NCBI GenBank assembly: GCA_913050115.1
Contig: CAJWZU010000005.1
Span: forward strand, 1 to 64,000
Source: an uncultured Cellvibrionales bacterium
GTDB taxonomy: Bacteria > Pseudomonadota > Gammaproteobacteria > Pseudomonadales > Cellvibrionaceae
Direction: 5' to 3'
Length of the DNA: 64,000 nucleotides
Shown here: piece by piece, positions 1-10,500 of the stretch
How the letters are laid out: every line of letters starts with the position of its first letter
Numbering within the stretch: the stretch's first letter is position 1
Translations under genes and position numbers: made by a program
Notes under the pieces: generated by a model
Told to the model about the DNA's origin: nothing
Database searches by the model: none
The model's input: only the letters and a program-made list of their open reading frames with translations

Positions 1-76
1 ATTGATTAAATCTTGTTCTCTGATTGTGATTATTTGATACGGTCATGCTCGCTTAAGATATTTTGTGTGATATTAA

Positions 77-1027
77 TCACTTGTCAATAGCTATTAAATC
101 CAATACCAGTCCGAATATAGGTTTAGGGAGCAATACCGGTGGCCACTCTTCTTCATAATCTTCAACCGATGAATCAATTTCATCAATGCACGATGTCACC
201 ATATCTGTAATGATTTTAATTTCTTCTAAACCTAAAGGGGCTCCGTGACAGTTGTGAGTACCCGATTTATTCGGCGAACCAAAACCAATAACCGTTTTAC
301 AACAAATTAGTGTCGGCTTGGCAGTTTCAGCTTTAGCTGCTGCAATTGCATCAGCAATAGCTTTAGAGTCATGTCCATCTACGTCGGCTATTACATGCCA
401 ACCATAGGCTTCAAAACGAGCTGGCGTGTCATCCGTAAACCAGCCCTCAACATGCCCATCAATTGAAATACCGTTGTCATCCCAAAACGCAACTAATTTA
501 CCTAAGCCCAATGTGCCAGCTAAAGAACATACTTCGTGAGAAATACCTTCCATCAAACATCCATCGCCCAAAAAGCAATAAGTGAAATGGTCAACTACAT
601 CAAAATCAGGCTGATTAAACTGTGCAGCTAAGGTTTTTTCGGCAATCGCCATGCCCACTGCATTACTAACACCCTGTCCCAAAGGTCCAGTGGTAGTTTC
701 AACACCAGGTGCATAACCATATTCTGGGTGACCAGGAGTTTTAGAATGCAATTGACGGAAATTTCTTAACTCTTCAATCGGTAATGCATAACCTGTCAAA
801 TGTAATAGAGAGTAAATCAACATAGATCCATGGCCGTTAGATAATACAAATCTATCTCTATTAGCCCAATCAGGATTACTTGGATTATGTTGCAGATTAT
901 CTGCCCATAACACTTGCGCAATGTCAGCCATACCCATAGGTGCACCAGGGTGACCTGAGTTAGCTTGTTGAACAGCATCCATGCTAAGGGCGCGAATGGC
1001 GTTGGCGAGTTCGGTGCGTTCTGACAT
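77..1027 (-). pseudogene. tkt: Truncated transketolase, N-terminal (PP) domain only
   Basis: Residues 1-270 match the thiamine-diphosphate-binding N-terminal domain of full-length bacterial transketolase: His26 ([10 protein letters not shown]), His66 (SNGHGSM), GPLGQG at 114-119, GDG at 154-156 with Asn185 (the ThDP/metal motif), and His261 ([10 protein letters not shown]). A full enzyme has about 665 residues. Here similarity stops abruptly after residue 270, and a 46-residue tail of no recognised family follows to a TGA stop. The pyrimidine-binding and C-terminal domains are absent, so the fragment should not be catalytic alone. No frameshift restores the missing part in the 217 bases left of the break. 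The gene is clearly AT-richer than its neighbours (60-base lines counted at 30-43% GC, against 50% in metK). A tkt gene divergent from a metK unit is the usual place in pseudomonads. It could also be a split-transketolase subunit, but the sequence is of the full-length type. Confidence 0.8.
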
Positions 1028-1205
1028 GGGCTTGGATTCCTAGCTAACTTCAATATGCTTAGTCGGTGTTAAGCGACAAAATAAATGCCGCTATTGTCCC
1101 CCAGAGCTTTATCGGCGTAAAGCGATGACGCCGCTAGATCTGATCATTTAAGGCTTTAAATGGCATTTTCGAACAGTGCTTATGATAATTTGCGCTGCCA
1201 GCGAC

Positions 1206-1245
1206 CTATATCAAAATATTTTTATATTAAAACATTTTGATATAG
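1206..1245. promoter_or_regulatory. Perfect 12-base inverted repeat, probable operator of the methionine-cycle operon
   Basis: CTATATCAAAAT at 1206-1217 is repeated exactly in inverse orientation at 1234-1245, with a 16-base AT-rich centre. The site ends 27 bases before the regulator's start codon. ArsR-family repressors bind such palindromes over promoters, and regulators of this type beside metK/ahcY are known to control methionine-cycle genes (SahR group). Autoregulation of the whole operon from this site is inferred. Confidence 0.6.
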
Positions 1246-1272
1246 GGTGTTCACACTGCTAAACTCTCGCCC

Positions 1273-2244
1273 ATGTTAAACCCCAATCCATCATCCACCG
1301 TACCTCTGGCACAGCAGTTAAAAGCCGCTGCCGACCCTTTGCGACTCGATATTTTGCGTGCAATGGCGTGCGGCTCATTTGGGGTGTTGGAGCTGTGCCG
1401 TCTGTTTGGCATTAAACAGTCAGGCATGAGCCACCACTTAAAAGTGTTGGCCGCAGCGGGCTGGATTAGTTCTCGCCGCGAGGGTAATTCAATTTTTTAT
1501 CGCCGCGCACACCTAAGTACCGATAATTATCAGGCGCCGCTACAACAGCAACTGTTTGATACTTTAGATGCCCAACTTTTAAGCGACCCAGTGCAGGACG
1601 GCATCAAAGTCATTCAAGCTGAACGCAGCGCCCAGTCGCTGCGCTTTTTTAGTGACAATGCCGATAAATTTCGCGAGCAACAAGATTTAATCGCCAGTTA
1701 CCCCGTTTACGCGGATCAAGTGCTGGAATTATTGACCGCGACACTGCTGCCGCAACGACAGAGCGTGCTGGAAGTGGGGCCGGGAGTCGGCGAGTTTTTA
1801 ACACCGCTGGCAGCGCAGTTTGAACAGGTCATAGCGCTCGACAATTCCAGCGCTATGTTAGAACGAGCGCAGGCGACCGCCAGCAAGCTGGCGAATATCG
1901 AATTTATCGCAGGTGATACCACCACTTTGAGTAAACGCAATATCACTGCCGATTGCATAGTGGTAAATATGGTACTGCACCATACGCCCAATCCACGGCA
2001 GGTTTTCAGCGAATTAAGTACCGCTTTAAATTGCGGCGGCGCGCTGCTAATCACCGATCTGTGTCGCCATGACCAAAGCTGGGTGCGCGAGACTTGCGGC
2101 GATTTATGGCAAGGTTTTGAACCGAGTGATTTTAGTAGCTGGGCATCAGATGCCGGGCTGCGCGAAGGCCAAGCCGTGTATTTTGCACTGCGCAATGGTT
2201 TTCAAATTCAGCTCAGACAGTTTTTCAAACACAAACAGCATTAA
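1273..2244 (+). CDS. ArsR-family regulator fused to a SAM-dependent methyltransferase domain
   Basis: This 323-residue protein has an N-terminal winged helix of the ArsR type (about residues 8-85; recognition-helix region [13 protein letters not shown] at 47-59). A class I methyltransferase fold follows from about residue 140, with the SAM-binding motif LEVGPGVGE at 166-174. No metal-binding cysteine pair of the classical ArsR type stands out. The gene starts the metK-ahcY-metF operon, 41 bases before metK, so the C-terminal domain probably senses SAM or S-adenosylhomocysteine rather than methylating a substrate. Similar fused proteins sit next to metK in Pseudomonas. There is no strong ribosome binding site before the ATG; expression from a short leader just after the palindrome is possible. 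Confidence 0.85.
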   Translation: MLNPNPSSTVPLAQQLKAAADPLRLDILRAMACGSFGVLELCRLFGIKQSGMSHHLKVLAAAGWISSRREGNSIFYRRAHLSTDNYQAPLQQQLFDTLDAQLLSDPVQDGIKVIQAERSAQSLRFFSDNADKFREQQDLIASYPVYADQVLELLTATLLPQRQSVLEVGPGVGEFLTPLAAQFEQVIALDNSSAMLERAQATASKLANIEFIAGDTTTLSKRNITADCIVVNMVLHHTPNPRQVFSELSTALNCGGALLITDLCRHDQSWVRETCGDLWQGFEPSDFSSWASDAGLREGQAVYFALRNGFQIQLRQFFKHKQH

Positions 2245-2285
2245 AGAATAGAACATTACAATATTTAATATTTAGGAACCAAGCT

Positions 2286-3494
2286 ATGTCCGACTATTCA
2301 GTATTTACCTCGGAGTCTGTCTCCGAGGGTCATCCCGACAAACTCGCCGATCAGATTTCCGACGCCGTACTCGATGCCATTATTGCTCGCGATAAGCACG
2401 CGCGCGTAGCGGTAGAAACACTGGTGAAAACCGGTATGGCTATTGTTGCCGGCGAGCTAACGACCTCTTGCTACGTCGATTTAGAAAATATCATTCGCGG
2501 CGTTATAACCGATATTGGTTATAACAGCAGCGATGTCGGATTCGATGGCGCCACCTGCGCAGTACTGAACGCCATCGGCAAACAGTCTGTCGATATCAAT
2601 CAGGGGGTTGATCGCGCCAAGCCAGAAGACCAAGGCGCCGGCGATCAGGGTTTAATGTTTGGCTATGCCACTAACGAAACCCCGAGTTTAATGCCCGCAC
2701 CGGTGTATTACTCACACCGTTTAGTAGAACGGCAAGCCCAGCTGCGCAAGGACAAAGTGCTGCCGTGGTTACGTCCAGACGCCAAGAGCCAGGTCACTCT
2801 ACGCTATGAAGACGGCGTGCCAGTGGCCATTGATGCGGTAGTGCTATCGACTCAGCACGATCCTGACATTTCTCTCGAAGACCTGCGCACGGCCGTACTG
2901 GAAAACATTATCAAGCATGTGTTGCCGGCCGAGCTGTTGCATGAGGGCACTCAGTACCACATAAACCCAACCGGTAACTTTGTTATCGGCGGCCCAGTAG
3001 GCGACTGCGGTTTAACTGGTCGCAAGATTATTGTCGATACCTATGGCGGCATGGCTCGCCATGGCGGTGGCGCTTTTTCAGGCAAAGACCCATCCAAAGT
3101 AGATCGTTCAGCCGCCTATGCCGGTCGCTATGTGGCCAAAAACATTGTTGCTGCAAAATTGGCTGACCGCTGTGAAGTACAGATTAGCTACGCTATCGGC
3201 GTGGCCGAGCCGACCTCTATTTCAGTCAATACTTTTGGCACCGGCAAAGTAAGCGATGAAAAGTTAATCACGGCCATTCGCGAAGTCTTTGATCTGCGCC
3301 CTTACGCCATCACTAAGATGCTCGACTTGCTACACCCTATGTACCAGCTTACCGCTGCTTACGGCCACTTCGGTCGCGAGCCGTTTGAACACAGCTACAC
3401 CCACATTGAAAACGGCGAACAAAAAACCGAAACCTTTACCGCTTTTACCTGGGAAAAGACTGACAAAATCGAAGAATTAAAAGCGGCTATTTAA
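2286..3494 (+). CDS. metK: S-adenosylmethionine synthetase
   Basis: The enzyme makes SAM from methionine and ATP in the cytoplasm. At 402 residues it has the family's normal length. Visible signatures are GHPDK at 15-19, the first family motif GAGDQG at 117-122, and the glycine-rich phosphate loop GGGAFSGKD at 260-268. An AGGA-type ribosome binding site precedes the ATG. It is the second gene of the methyl-cycle operon. The product is used by methyltransferases, and the by-product S-adenosylhomocysteine is recycled by the next gene, ahcY. The operator before the upstream regulator probably controls it. Confidence 0.97.
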   Translation: MSDYSVFTSESVSEGHPDKLADQISDAVLDAIIARDKHARVAVETLVKTGMAIVAGELTTSCYVDLENIIRGVITDIGYNSSDVGFDGATCAVLNAIGKQSVDINQGVDRAKPEDQGAGDQGLMFGYATNETPSLMPAPVYYSHRLVERQAQLRKDKVLPWLRPDAKSQVTLRYEDGVPVAIDAVVLSTQHDPDISLEDLRTAVLENIIKHVLPAELLHEGTQYHINPTGNFVIGGPVGDCGLTGRKIIVDTYGGMARHGGGAFSGKDPSKVDRSAAYAGRYVAKNIVAAKLADRCEVQISYAIGVAEPTSISVNTFGTGKVSDEKLITAIREVFDLRPYAITKMLDLLHPMYQLTAAYGHFGREPFEHSYTHIENGEQKTETFTAFTWEKTDKIEELKAAI

Positions 3495-3515
3495 TTTTTA
3501 GCCAGTATTTATTTC

Positions 3516-3534
3516 GGCGCTGGACTCAGGCGCC
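3516..3534 (+). other. Short intercistronic hairpin between metK and ahcY
   Basis: GGCGC at 3516-3520 pairs with GCGCC at 3530-3534 around a 9-base loop. No T-run follows, so it is not a standard intrinsic terminator. It may stabilise or punctuate the mRNA. Confidence 0.35.
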
Positions 3535-3554
3535 ACAAAATCTAGGACACTATT

Positions 3555-4967
3555 ATGACTATTAATGCCAACGGATTTACCGACTTTAAAGTTGCCGCCG
3601 CCAGCCAAGAAGAATTCAACCAACTGGCCACTTGGGGCCGCAAGGAAATTGACATCGCCGAGGGCGAGATGCCGGCACTAATGGCGCTGCGTCGTAAATA
3701 TAAGGCCCAACAGCCACTGGCCGCAGCCAAGGTTATGGGTTGTATTCACATGACCATTCAGACCGCGGTACTGATCGAAACTTTAGTCGACTTAGGCGCA
3801 GAAGTACGCTGGTCTTCTTGCAATATTTTCTCCACTCAAGATCATGCTGCTGCCGCTGTAGCGGCCGCTGGTGTACCGGTATTTGCTTGGAAAGGCGAAA
3901 CCGAAGAAGAGTTTTTATGGTGCATCGAGCAGACCATTCGCGCCGAACTAGGCAGCGATAAAGTTTGGGACGCCAACATCATTCTCGACGATGGCGGCGA
4001 CTTGACCAATATGGTGCATGAAGATTTTCCAGCGATGCTCGACAGCATTCATGGCATTAGTGAAGAGACCACTACTGGCGTGCACCGTCTGTTAGAAATG
4101 ATGGAAAAAAACGAGCTTAAAGTTCCTGCCATCAATGTTAATGACGCAGTGACTAAATCCAAAAACGATAACAAGTACGGCTGCCGCCATAGCTTGAACG
4201 ACGCCATCAAGCGCGGCACCGACCATCTGCTGTCGGGCAAGAAAGCCCTAGTTATAGGTTACGGCGATGTCGGTAAAGGTTCTGCCGCGTCTCTGCGCCA
4301 GGAAGGCATGATTGTTAAAGTTTCAGAGATTGATCCTATCTGCGCGATGCAGGCCTGCATGGACGGCTTTGAAGTAGTATCGCCGTATAATGAAGGCATC
4401 AACACAGGCAAAGCCGCCGACATCAACACTATCGTACTCGGTACTACCGATTTAATCGTGACCACTACCGGCAACGCCAATGTCTGCGACAGCGCTATGC
4501 TGCAGACATTGAAAAACGCAGCGGTAGTATGCAACATCGGCCACTTCGATAACGAAATCGATACCGTCTTTATGCGCGATAACTGGGAGTGGGATGAAAT
4601 TAAGCCGCAGGTTCACAAAATCTATCGCGACAAGTCTACCAATAACCATTTAATCCTGTTGTCCGAGGGCCGCCTAGTAAATCTCGGTAATGCCACCGGT
4701 CATCCATCGCGTATTATGGATGGCTCTTTTGCCAACCAAGTACTCGCGCAGATGTATTTGTTCGAAAAGAAATTTGCCGATTTGCCTGCCAGTGAAAAAG
4801 CCGAAGGTATCTACCTTAAGATTCTGCCGAAAAAACTCGACGAAGAAGTAGCCCAGGACATGGTTGAAGGTTTTGGGGGTGTGATCACCAAACTGACCAA
4901 GACTCAAGCCGACTACATCAATGTGCCTGTTGAAGGTCCGTTTAAGCCGGAAGCCTACAAGTACTAA
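3555..4967 (+). CDS. ahcY: S-adenosylhomocysteine hydrolase (adenosylhomocysteinase)
   Basis: It splits S-adenosylhomocysteine into adenosine and homocysteine, relieving product inhibition of methyltransferases and feeding homocysteine back to methionine. The 470-residue protein is of the long bacterial type. The NAD-binding loop GYGDVGKG is at 235-242. The substrate-domain segment [19 protein letters not shown] lies just before it, and the conserved C-terminal PFKPEAYKY closes the chain. An AGGA site lies 9 bases before the ATG. The gene is cotranscribed with metK and metF. The spacer before it is too short and lacks the core of an S-adenosylhomocysteine riboswitch. Confidence 0.97.
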   Translation: MTINANGFTDFKVAAASQEEFNQLATWGRKEIDIAEGEMPALMALRRKYKAQQPLAAAKVMGCIHMTIQTAVLIETLVDLGAEVRWSSCNIFSTQDHAAAAVAAAGVPVFAWKGETEEEFLWCIEQTIRAELGSDKVWDANIILDDGGDLTNMVHEDFPAMLDSIHGISEETTTGVHRLLEMMEKNELKVPAINVNDAVTKSKNDNKYGCRHSLNDAIKRGTDHLLSGKKALVIGYGDVGKGSAASLRQEGMIVKVSEIDPICAMQACMDGFEVVSPYNEGINTGKAADINTIVLGTTDLIVTTTGNANVCDSAMLQTLKNAAVVCNIGHFDNEIDTVFMRDNWEWDEIKPQVHKIYRDKSTNNHLILLSEGRLVNLGNATGHPSRIMDGSFANQVLAQMYLFEKKFADLPASEKAEGIYLKILPKKLDEEVAQDMVEGFGGVITKLTKTQADYINVPVEGPFKPEAYKY

Positions 4968-4980
4968 TCTGTAAGTGAAT

Positions 4981-5008
4981 GGCCGAGTTGACCCTGATTA
5001 ACTCGGCC
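4981..5008 (+). other. Strong intercistronic hairpin between ahcY and metF
   Basis: GGCCGAGTT (4981-4989) and AACTCGGCC (5000-5008) form a perfect 9-bp stem with a 10-base loop. No T-run follows. It may act as an RNA-processing or stability element, or attenuate expression of metF and rsmE. Confidence 0.45.
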
Positions 5009-5024
5009 GTCAGCGAGATATATT

Positions 5025-5873
5025 ATGTCTGAAGATATTCGTTTAAGTTTCGAGTTTTTCCCTGCCAAAACAGATGTTGGCCGGCAAAAACTTGATAAAG
5101 TTCGCGACGAACTTGCACTGTTAAAACCCGAGTTTTATTCGGTGACTTACGGTGCTGGTGGCTCGACCCGAGACAATACTAAGAAGATTATCAGCGACTA
5201 CAGCAGTGCCGGCTTTGCCGTGGCACCGCACCTATCTTTTGGTGGCGACGACATCGACACCATTAAACAATTAATTAGCGAGTACAAAGCTGCCGGTGTC
5301 AATCGTATTGTGGCTCTACGCGGTGACATGCCCTCGGGTATGGGCGGTTCATCACAGCTGGTTTACGCCAATGAGCTAGTGGCGTTTATCCGAGAGCATT
5401 TCGGCAATCACTTTCATTTAGAAGTGGCGGCCTACCCTGAGATTCATCCAGAAGCAAAAACCTTTAGCGATGACATTCGCTACCTCAAAGGTAAGTTTGA
5501 TGCCGGTGCCAACAGCGCCATCACGCAATACTTTTTTAACCCAGATGCCTACTTCTACTTTATGGAACAGTGCCAGAAAGCCGGTATTACACAGCCCATT
5601 TACCCCGGTATTATGCCGATTCTGAACTACCAGAATTTGGCCCGTTTTAGCAGCAGTTGCGGCGCTGAAATTCCGCGCTGGTTGCGAAAAGCGCTGGAGA
5701 ATTACGCCGATGATGAAGTAAGTTTGCGTGCCTTTGGGGTCGATATGATCAGCGAGTTGAGCGCAACCCTACTCGACAATGGCGCCCCAGGACTGCATTT
5801 TTACACCATGAATCAGACCGATCCAACCGCGACTATTGTGCGCAATCTAGGTTTAGATCCCGCCGCAGGTTAA
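5025..5873 (+). CDS. metF: 5,10-methylenetetrahydrofolate reductase
   Basis: This flavoenzyme produces 5-methyltetrahydrofolate, the methyl donor for methionine synthesis from homocysteine. The 282-residue TIM-barrel protein carries SFEFFPAKT near the N terminus, with the catalytic glutamate at position 10, the YGAGGSTRD loop at 42-50, and LRGD at 98-101. Length and motifs agree with the family. It is the fourth gene of the methyl-cycle operon; its stop codon is one base before the rsmE start, so translation is probably coupled. Confidence 0.96.
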   Translation: MSEDIRLSFEFFPAKTDVGRQKLDKVRDELALLKPEFYSVTYGAGGSTRDNTKKIISDYSSAGFAVAPHLSFGGDDIDTIKQLISEYKAAGVNRIVALRGDMPSGMGGSSQLVYANELVAFIREHFGNHFHLEVAAYPEIHPEAKTFSDDIRYLKGKFDAGANSAITQYFFNPDAYFYFMEQCQKAGITQPIYPGIMPILNYQNLARFSSSCGAEIPRWLRKALENYADDEVSLRAFGVDMISELSATLLDNGAPGLHFYTMNQTDPTATIVRNLGLDPAAG

Positions 5874-5874
5874 T

Positions 5875-6600
5875 ATGAGAATTCCACGTATTTTCACCGA
5901 GCAAGGCCTTGTTGAAGGCGCTGTTGTGGCACTCGAAGAGGGTCCCTCCCGGCATATTGGCAAGGTCTTGCGCATGCAAGTGGGGCGCGAACTGATCTTG
6001 TTCAATGGTCAAGGCGGTGAATACCACGCCAGTATTAGCCACGTTGGCAAGAAAGTAATCGAAGTTGAAATACGTGAATTCTCAGTAGGCAGTAGGCAGT
6101 CACCGCTAAATATCGAGCTGGCGATTGGCTTGTCTAAGGGCGACCGTTTCGATTTAGTATTGCAAAAAGCCACAGAACTCGGTGTCAGTCACATTGTGCC
6201 GCTATTAAGCCAGCGCTCAGAAGTGAAGCTAAACCCAGAGCGACTGACAAAGAAATTAGCCAGCTGGCGACAGATAATCGTGAGTGCCTGCGAGCAGTGC
6301 CAGTTGAATATTGTGCCTACATTAAGCGAACCGCTAAAACTTGGGCAGTGGCTAAGTGAATGCGACAGCGACTTAAAACTGGTGCTGCATCATCGCTCGG
6401 ACGGCACTCTGGCCGATATACCAGAGCCCAAGAGTTTAAGCTTATTGATTGGCCCAGAAGGCGGCTTGAATGACGAAGAAATTAAGTGCGCCCAAAGTCA
6501 CGATTTCAAAGCCCTCACATTGGGACCACGAGTCCTGCGCACAGAGACAGCACCACTAGCGGCTATTAGCCTTGCACAATATTTGTGGGGCGACTTTTAG
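5875..6600 (+). CDS. rsmE: 16S rRNA m3U1498 methyltransferase
   Basis: RsmE methylates N3 of U1498 in 16S rRNA with SAM. The 241-residue protein has an N-terminal PUA-like RNA-binding part and a C-terminal trefoil-knot (SPOUT) part. The knot motifs are visible: GPEGGL at 193-198 and LGPRVLRTETA at 216-226. The start ATG lies one base after the metF stop. Its position at the end of an operon that makes and recycles SAM is functionally sensible. A weak hairpin lies just after the stop codon. Confidence 0.93.
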   Translation: MRIPRIFTEQGLVEGAVVALEEGPSRHIGKVLRMQVGRELILFNGQGGEYHASISHVGKKVIEVEIREFSVGSRQSPLNIELAIGLSKGDRFDLVLQKATELGVSHIVPLLSQRSEVKLNPERLTKKLASWRQIIVSACEQCQLNIVPTLSEPLKLGQWLSECDSDLKLVLHHRSDGTLADIPEPKSLSLLIGPEGGLNDEEIKCAQSHDFKALTLGPRVLRTETAPLAAISLAQYLWGDF

Positions 6601-6611
6601 CCGCAATAATT

Positions 6612-6631
6612 TGCCTCGGCCTGCAGAGGCA
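6612..6631 (+). terminator. Weak hairpin after rsmE
   Basis: TGCCTC (6612-6617) pairs with GAGGCA (6626-6631) around an 8-base loop, 11 bases after the rsmE stop. There is no T-run, so intrinsic termination is doubtful. The rest of the spacer to 6864, between convergent genes, shows nothing else. Confidence 0.25.
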
Positions 6632-6864
6632 GTCCCTTGGCAACAAACCTGATAGATACCAGTACATCAATTGGCATTGGCGAAAGGTATATTCCGCCCT
6701 TTGCCGCAAATACCATGAGTCACTGGGCTTAGTGCTGCTACAAAACTGGCAAATCTAACAATACAATGTCGATAGTGTGAAGTACTGCGGTAATTGACAG
6801 CACACAGTATCACCAGTAATGCATATCATCGATATCTGAGCCTGAACTCGAAATCAGTCGCTCA

Positions 6865-7344
6865 TTAGGCAGAGTCTAAATAGGCTTTTTCCATTCCCTC
6901 AATATCAGGAACAACCGCCTCTTCACCGGCTAAACTGACACGCATCAATTCAAAGGGTTTTTTATCGGTACTGCTTTCTAACTGCTGAATTTCGTCTTCG
7001 GTAACACGAGCTAAGCGAGGAATACCCTGAGTGATGATCGCAATAAAAGGCAGGCTGTCGCTCTGGCCCGTATTGTTGAGTACTGCCACTCGGCATCGAC
7101 TGTGTAAATCTGGGCGGCCCTCTCCGTTGATTTGTTCAAACGATATTAACGGGACTTTTAGCTCGCGCCAATGATAATTCCCCAGTAACCAATCAGGTGA
7201 ATCGGCCACACGGCTTACTGCCGAAAACGGTACTATTTCGGCCACACTAGTGCTGGGCACCAGCAACATGCGCTCGGACACTGGCACCATTAAACAAGCT
7301 ATTTCGCTGGGATTTGAATTATCAATTTGTTCCGGCAGAGCCAT
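6865..7344 (-). CDS. CheW-like adaptor protein of the pilus chemosensory system (ChpC-like)
   Basis: This 159-residue protein has the character of a single CheW domain: an N-terminal MVPVSERMLLVPSTSVAEIV strand pair, then a central SPDWLLGNYHWRELKVPLISFE segment typical of CheW folds. CheW proteins bridge receptors and CheA kinases at the inner membrane. It is the last gene of the pil/chp operon, 184 bases after chpA on the same strand. In P. aeruginosa the CheW-like ChpC occupies a comparable place after chpA and chpB; no chpB is present here. Its partner would be PilJ or an accessory receptor. Confidence 0.8.
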   Translation of the reverse strand: MALPEQIDNSNPSEIACLMVPVSERMLLVPSTSVAEIVPFSAVSRVADSPDWLLGNYHWRELKVPLISFEQINGEGRPDLHSRCRVAVLNNTGQSDSLPFIAIITQGIPRLARVTEDEIQQLESSTDKKPFELMRVSLAGEEAVVPDIEGMEKAYLDSA

Positions 7345-7528
7345 AATGATTTACCTTTCTTTTACTGGGAATGTAGCGAGCATCATCGGTGTTAAATAAC
7401 GCACCAAAATCTCTACATAAGCTTTGCCACAGGGGCTTAAGGCCTAATGAGCTAATACAGAAAACGAGTGCTAGCGCCCCGTTACTGCTAATAAAACCGA
7501 TATTAAGAGATTGTACTCAATACCACCT

Positions 7529-10500
7529 TTATTGGCTCTGATCCGCTTCACCTGTCAGAGCGCGAATATTAGCAAGCAGAATGTCTTCCTGAAAAGGCTT
7601 ACCCATATATTTATTCACCTTCAAGCGCATAGCCCGTTGGCGATGTTTATCACCGGTACGTGAGGTGATCATAATAATAGGTAGGTCTTTTAAACGGCTG
7701 GAGGAGCGCATATTTTTCGCCAACTCAAAACCGTCCATACGCGGCATTTCAATATCAAGCAACATCACATCGGGTATGTGATCTTGTAGTAGCAGCAACG
7801 CTTCATGACCATTTTTTGCGGTGATAACTTCGTAGCCTTCACGTTCTAAGAAGCGGCCAGTCACTTTACGCACAGTAACCGAGTCATCGACCACCATTAC
7901 CGTCAACGCCAAATCTCCACGAGCTTTTTTGCTCTCAGTGGGAGTAAGCGGTTCGAGAATATTAGTTTTGGGGGCGGCCAACAGCGCTTCTTTACGGATC
8001 ATCGCGTGCGGATCAAGAATAACGACCACGCTGCCGTCCCCCATAACCGTGGCTCCCGATAGACCCATTACACCGCCAAATTGTGGGCCCAGTGTTTTCA
8101 CCACAATCTCTCGGCTGCCCATCAAGCGATCCACCTGTATAGCCACTGTGTGCTCGGCACTGCGCACCAGCACCACGGGGAGCGGCAACACTTGATCTTC
8201 AAGCTTTGGCCGCGCAGTAGCATCGAGCATACGGCCCAAGTAACGCACCTGATAATTTTCACCCGCGTATTCAAAACGGGCTTGTTCGTCTTGGTAGTAG
8301 TGCTCAAGTTCAAACGGACTGACTCGCACAATACCTTCGATGGTGTTCAAAGGAATGGCATATCGATCGTCGCCAATCTGTACCATCAGGGCGCGGTTAA
8401 CCGACACCGTGAAGGGCAGGCGCACGGTAAACTCGGTACCTTGCCCCTGCTTTGAATTAATCAGCATAAGACCGCCGAGCTGCTTGATCTCTGAGTGCAC
8501 CACATCCATACCGATGCCACGACCAGAAATTTGACTGACACTTTCGGTGGTACTGAAACCTGCATGCAAAATAAACTGCATAACCTCTTGATCACTGAGC
8601 GCCGAATGTTCAGTCATTAAGCCGCGTTCAATGGCTTTAGCTCTGACTCGATCGAGATTAATACCGCGACCATCATCCACCAGGCGCAGAACCACCTCAC
8701 CGCCCTCTCGAGCCAAGCTTAAAATGACGCGTCCCGTTTCGGCCTTGTTAACGTTGGCGCGCTCGTCAGGCGCCTCAATACCATGGTCGACAGCATTGCG
8801 CAGCATATGTTCTAGTGGCGCCACCATGCGCTCAAGTACGGAGCGGTCTAGTTCGCCCTCGACATTATCGAGTTCAAAACTCACTTGTTTGCCAAGTTCG
8901 GTGGCCACCTGACGCACTATTCGTCTTAAACGCGGGACCAACCTGGAGAAAGGCACCATGCGCGAGCGCATCAACCCCTCTTGTAATTCAGTGTTAATAC
9001 GCGACTGCTGCAGTAGCAGTGTTTCGGAGTCGCGAGTCTTCTCAGCCAGGGTTGTCTTCAGATCCATTAAGTCAGAGGCCGATTCAATCAGTGAACGCGA
9101 CAATTGCTGCAGGGCTGAATAGCGATCCATTTCTAGAGGATCAAATTCTTCTTGGTCAGACAACTGCTCTTCGCGGAAAGAAATTTGCGCTTCAGTTTCT
9201 ATATCAAGACGACGCAACTGTTCTTGCAATCGATGAATAGTTGACTCCATTTCATCAACCGCACCACCCAGCTGATTGACCTGCTCCTCCATACGACCAC
9301 GGGAAATCGATGTTTCACCGGCAAGGTTAACCAGCTCTTCCAGTAATTCAGCGGAAACTTTAACCACTTCTTGTGGGCCGCTGCGTTTAGCCGCTAATTG
9401 CGGCGCTGCCGCACCAGCCTGAACGATGTTCTGACCGCCTTGCGGAGGAATAAAACTAGGCACCACAGCGCTGGTATTGCTGGCTTTAGGTTTGGCAATG
9501 AAGGGAATAATATCGGCACTCGCCGGAGCTGTGACGGGCTGTTGAATAGCTTCTTCAACGCCTATCTTCTCCTTCGACACGTCGAGTGTTTGATCGGTTA
9601 CCTTAACAGGAGCAATTTTCACCGATTCAGCAACGGGTGTTTCTCCCGCTAGCAGTGCAGCAATTTTTTCGACCGCGTGCAAAAGTTTATCTTGATAGCC
9701 ATGAATGGAGCCGACCATCGAGGTATTTATATTGCCTTCATTGGCAATAATCATGGTCTCAAAGTCATGCGATAAATCGCCGATATCCACTAGGCCAGCC
9801 AATCGCGCGCCACCTTTGAGGGTATGCAAAATTCGCTTGAGTTCATCGGCTGGCTCAGCGCTTTGCCAATCGGACTCCCAATTGTGAATCGCTTGTTCCA
9901 TTTCCTCGAGTAATTCATTGGCTTCTTCGAAAAATATCTCAATAATCTCTACATCGAAATCATCGTTATCTTCACCCCTAGTAAATGAAGTTTCAGCTGC
10001 AACAATGCTGTCGAGTTCGACACTGACAGTATCGACACTAGCCGTGTCGCCATGATGGCTTTTTACGTCATTATCCGACCCAGTTACAGGCTCAACCAAT
10101 ACTGCCATCGTGGTGCTATCGTCGGCTGCATCAACTTCTGCCACTGACACAACCGCCAGTGCCGTCAAGTGTTCAACTAGATCGCTTGCCAGTACCGGCA
10201 GTGTTTGCCCAGCAGCAACAGCATCAACCATATTGAGCAATTGGCTGTGTCCCTCTTTCAAGGTGGCACATTGGCGATCAGTATACTTACCGCCGTCGGC
10301 CCTAATCGCTATGTAAGCGCGATACAAATGATCACTCAATTCAGCCATAGCGGGTAAGTTGGCGTGCATGGCGCCTTGCTGCAGGGTCTTTAGCTCTTGC
10401 TGCAACGGCTGCATAGATGCCAACAGGCTGAAATTCAGCAAGCAATCATCCAGCAACTGCTCCGCGTCCAACAAGAGATCCATTTCCTCAGCCATAAATA

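Noticed and set aside
3495-3554. S-adenosylhomocysteine riboswitch before ahcY
   Set aside because: The spacer is only 60 bases and lacks the conserved core and pseudoknot arms; only a 5-bp hairpin is present.
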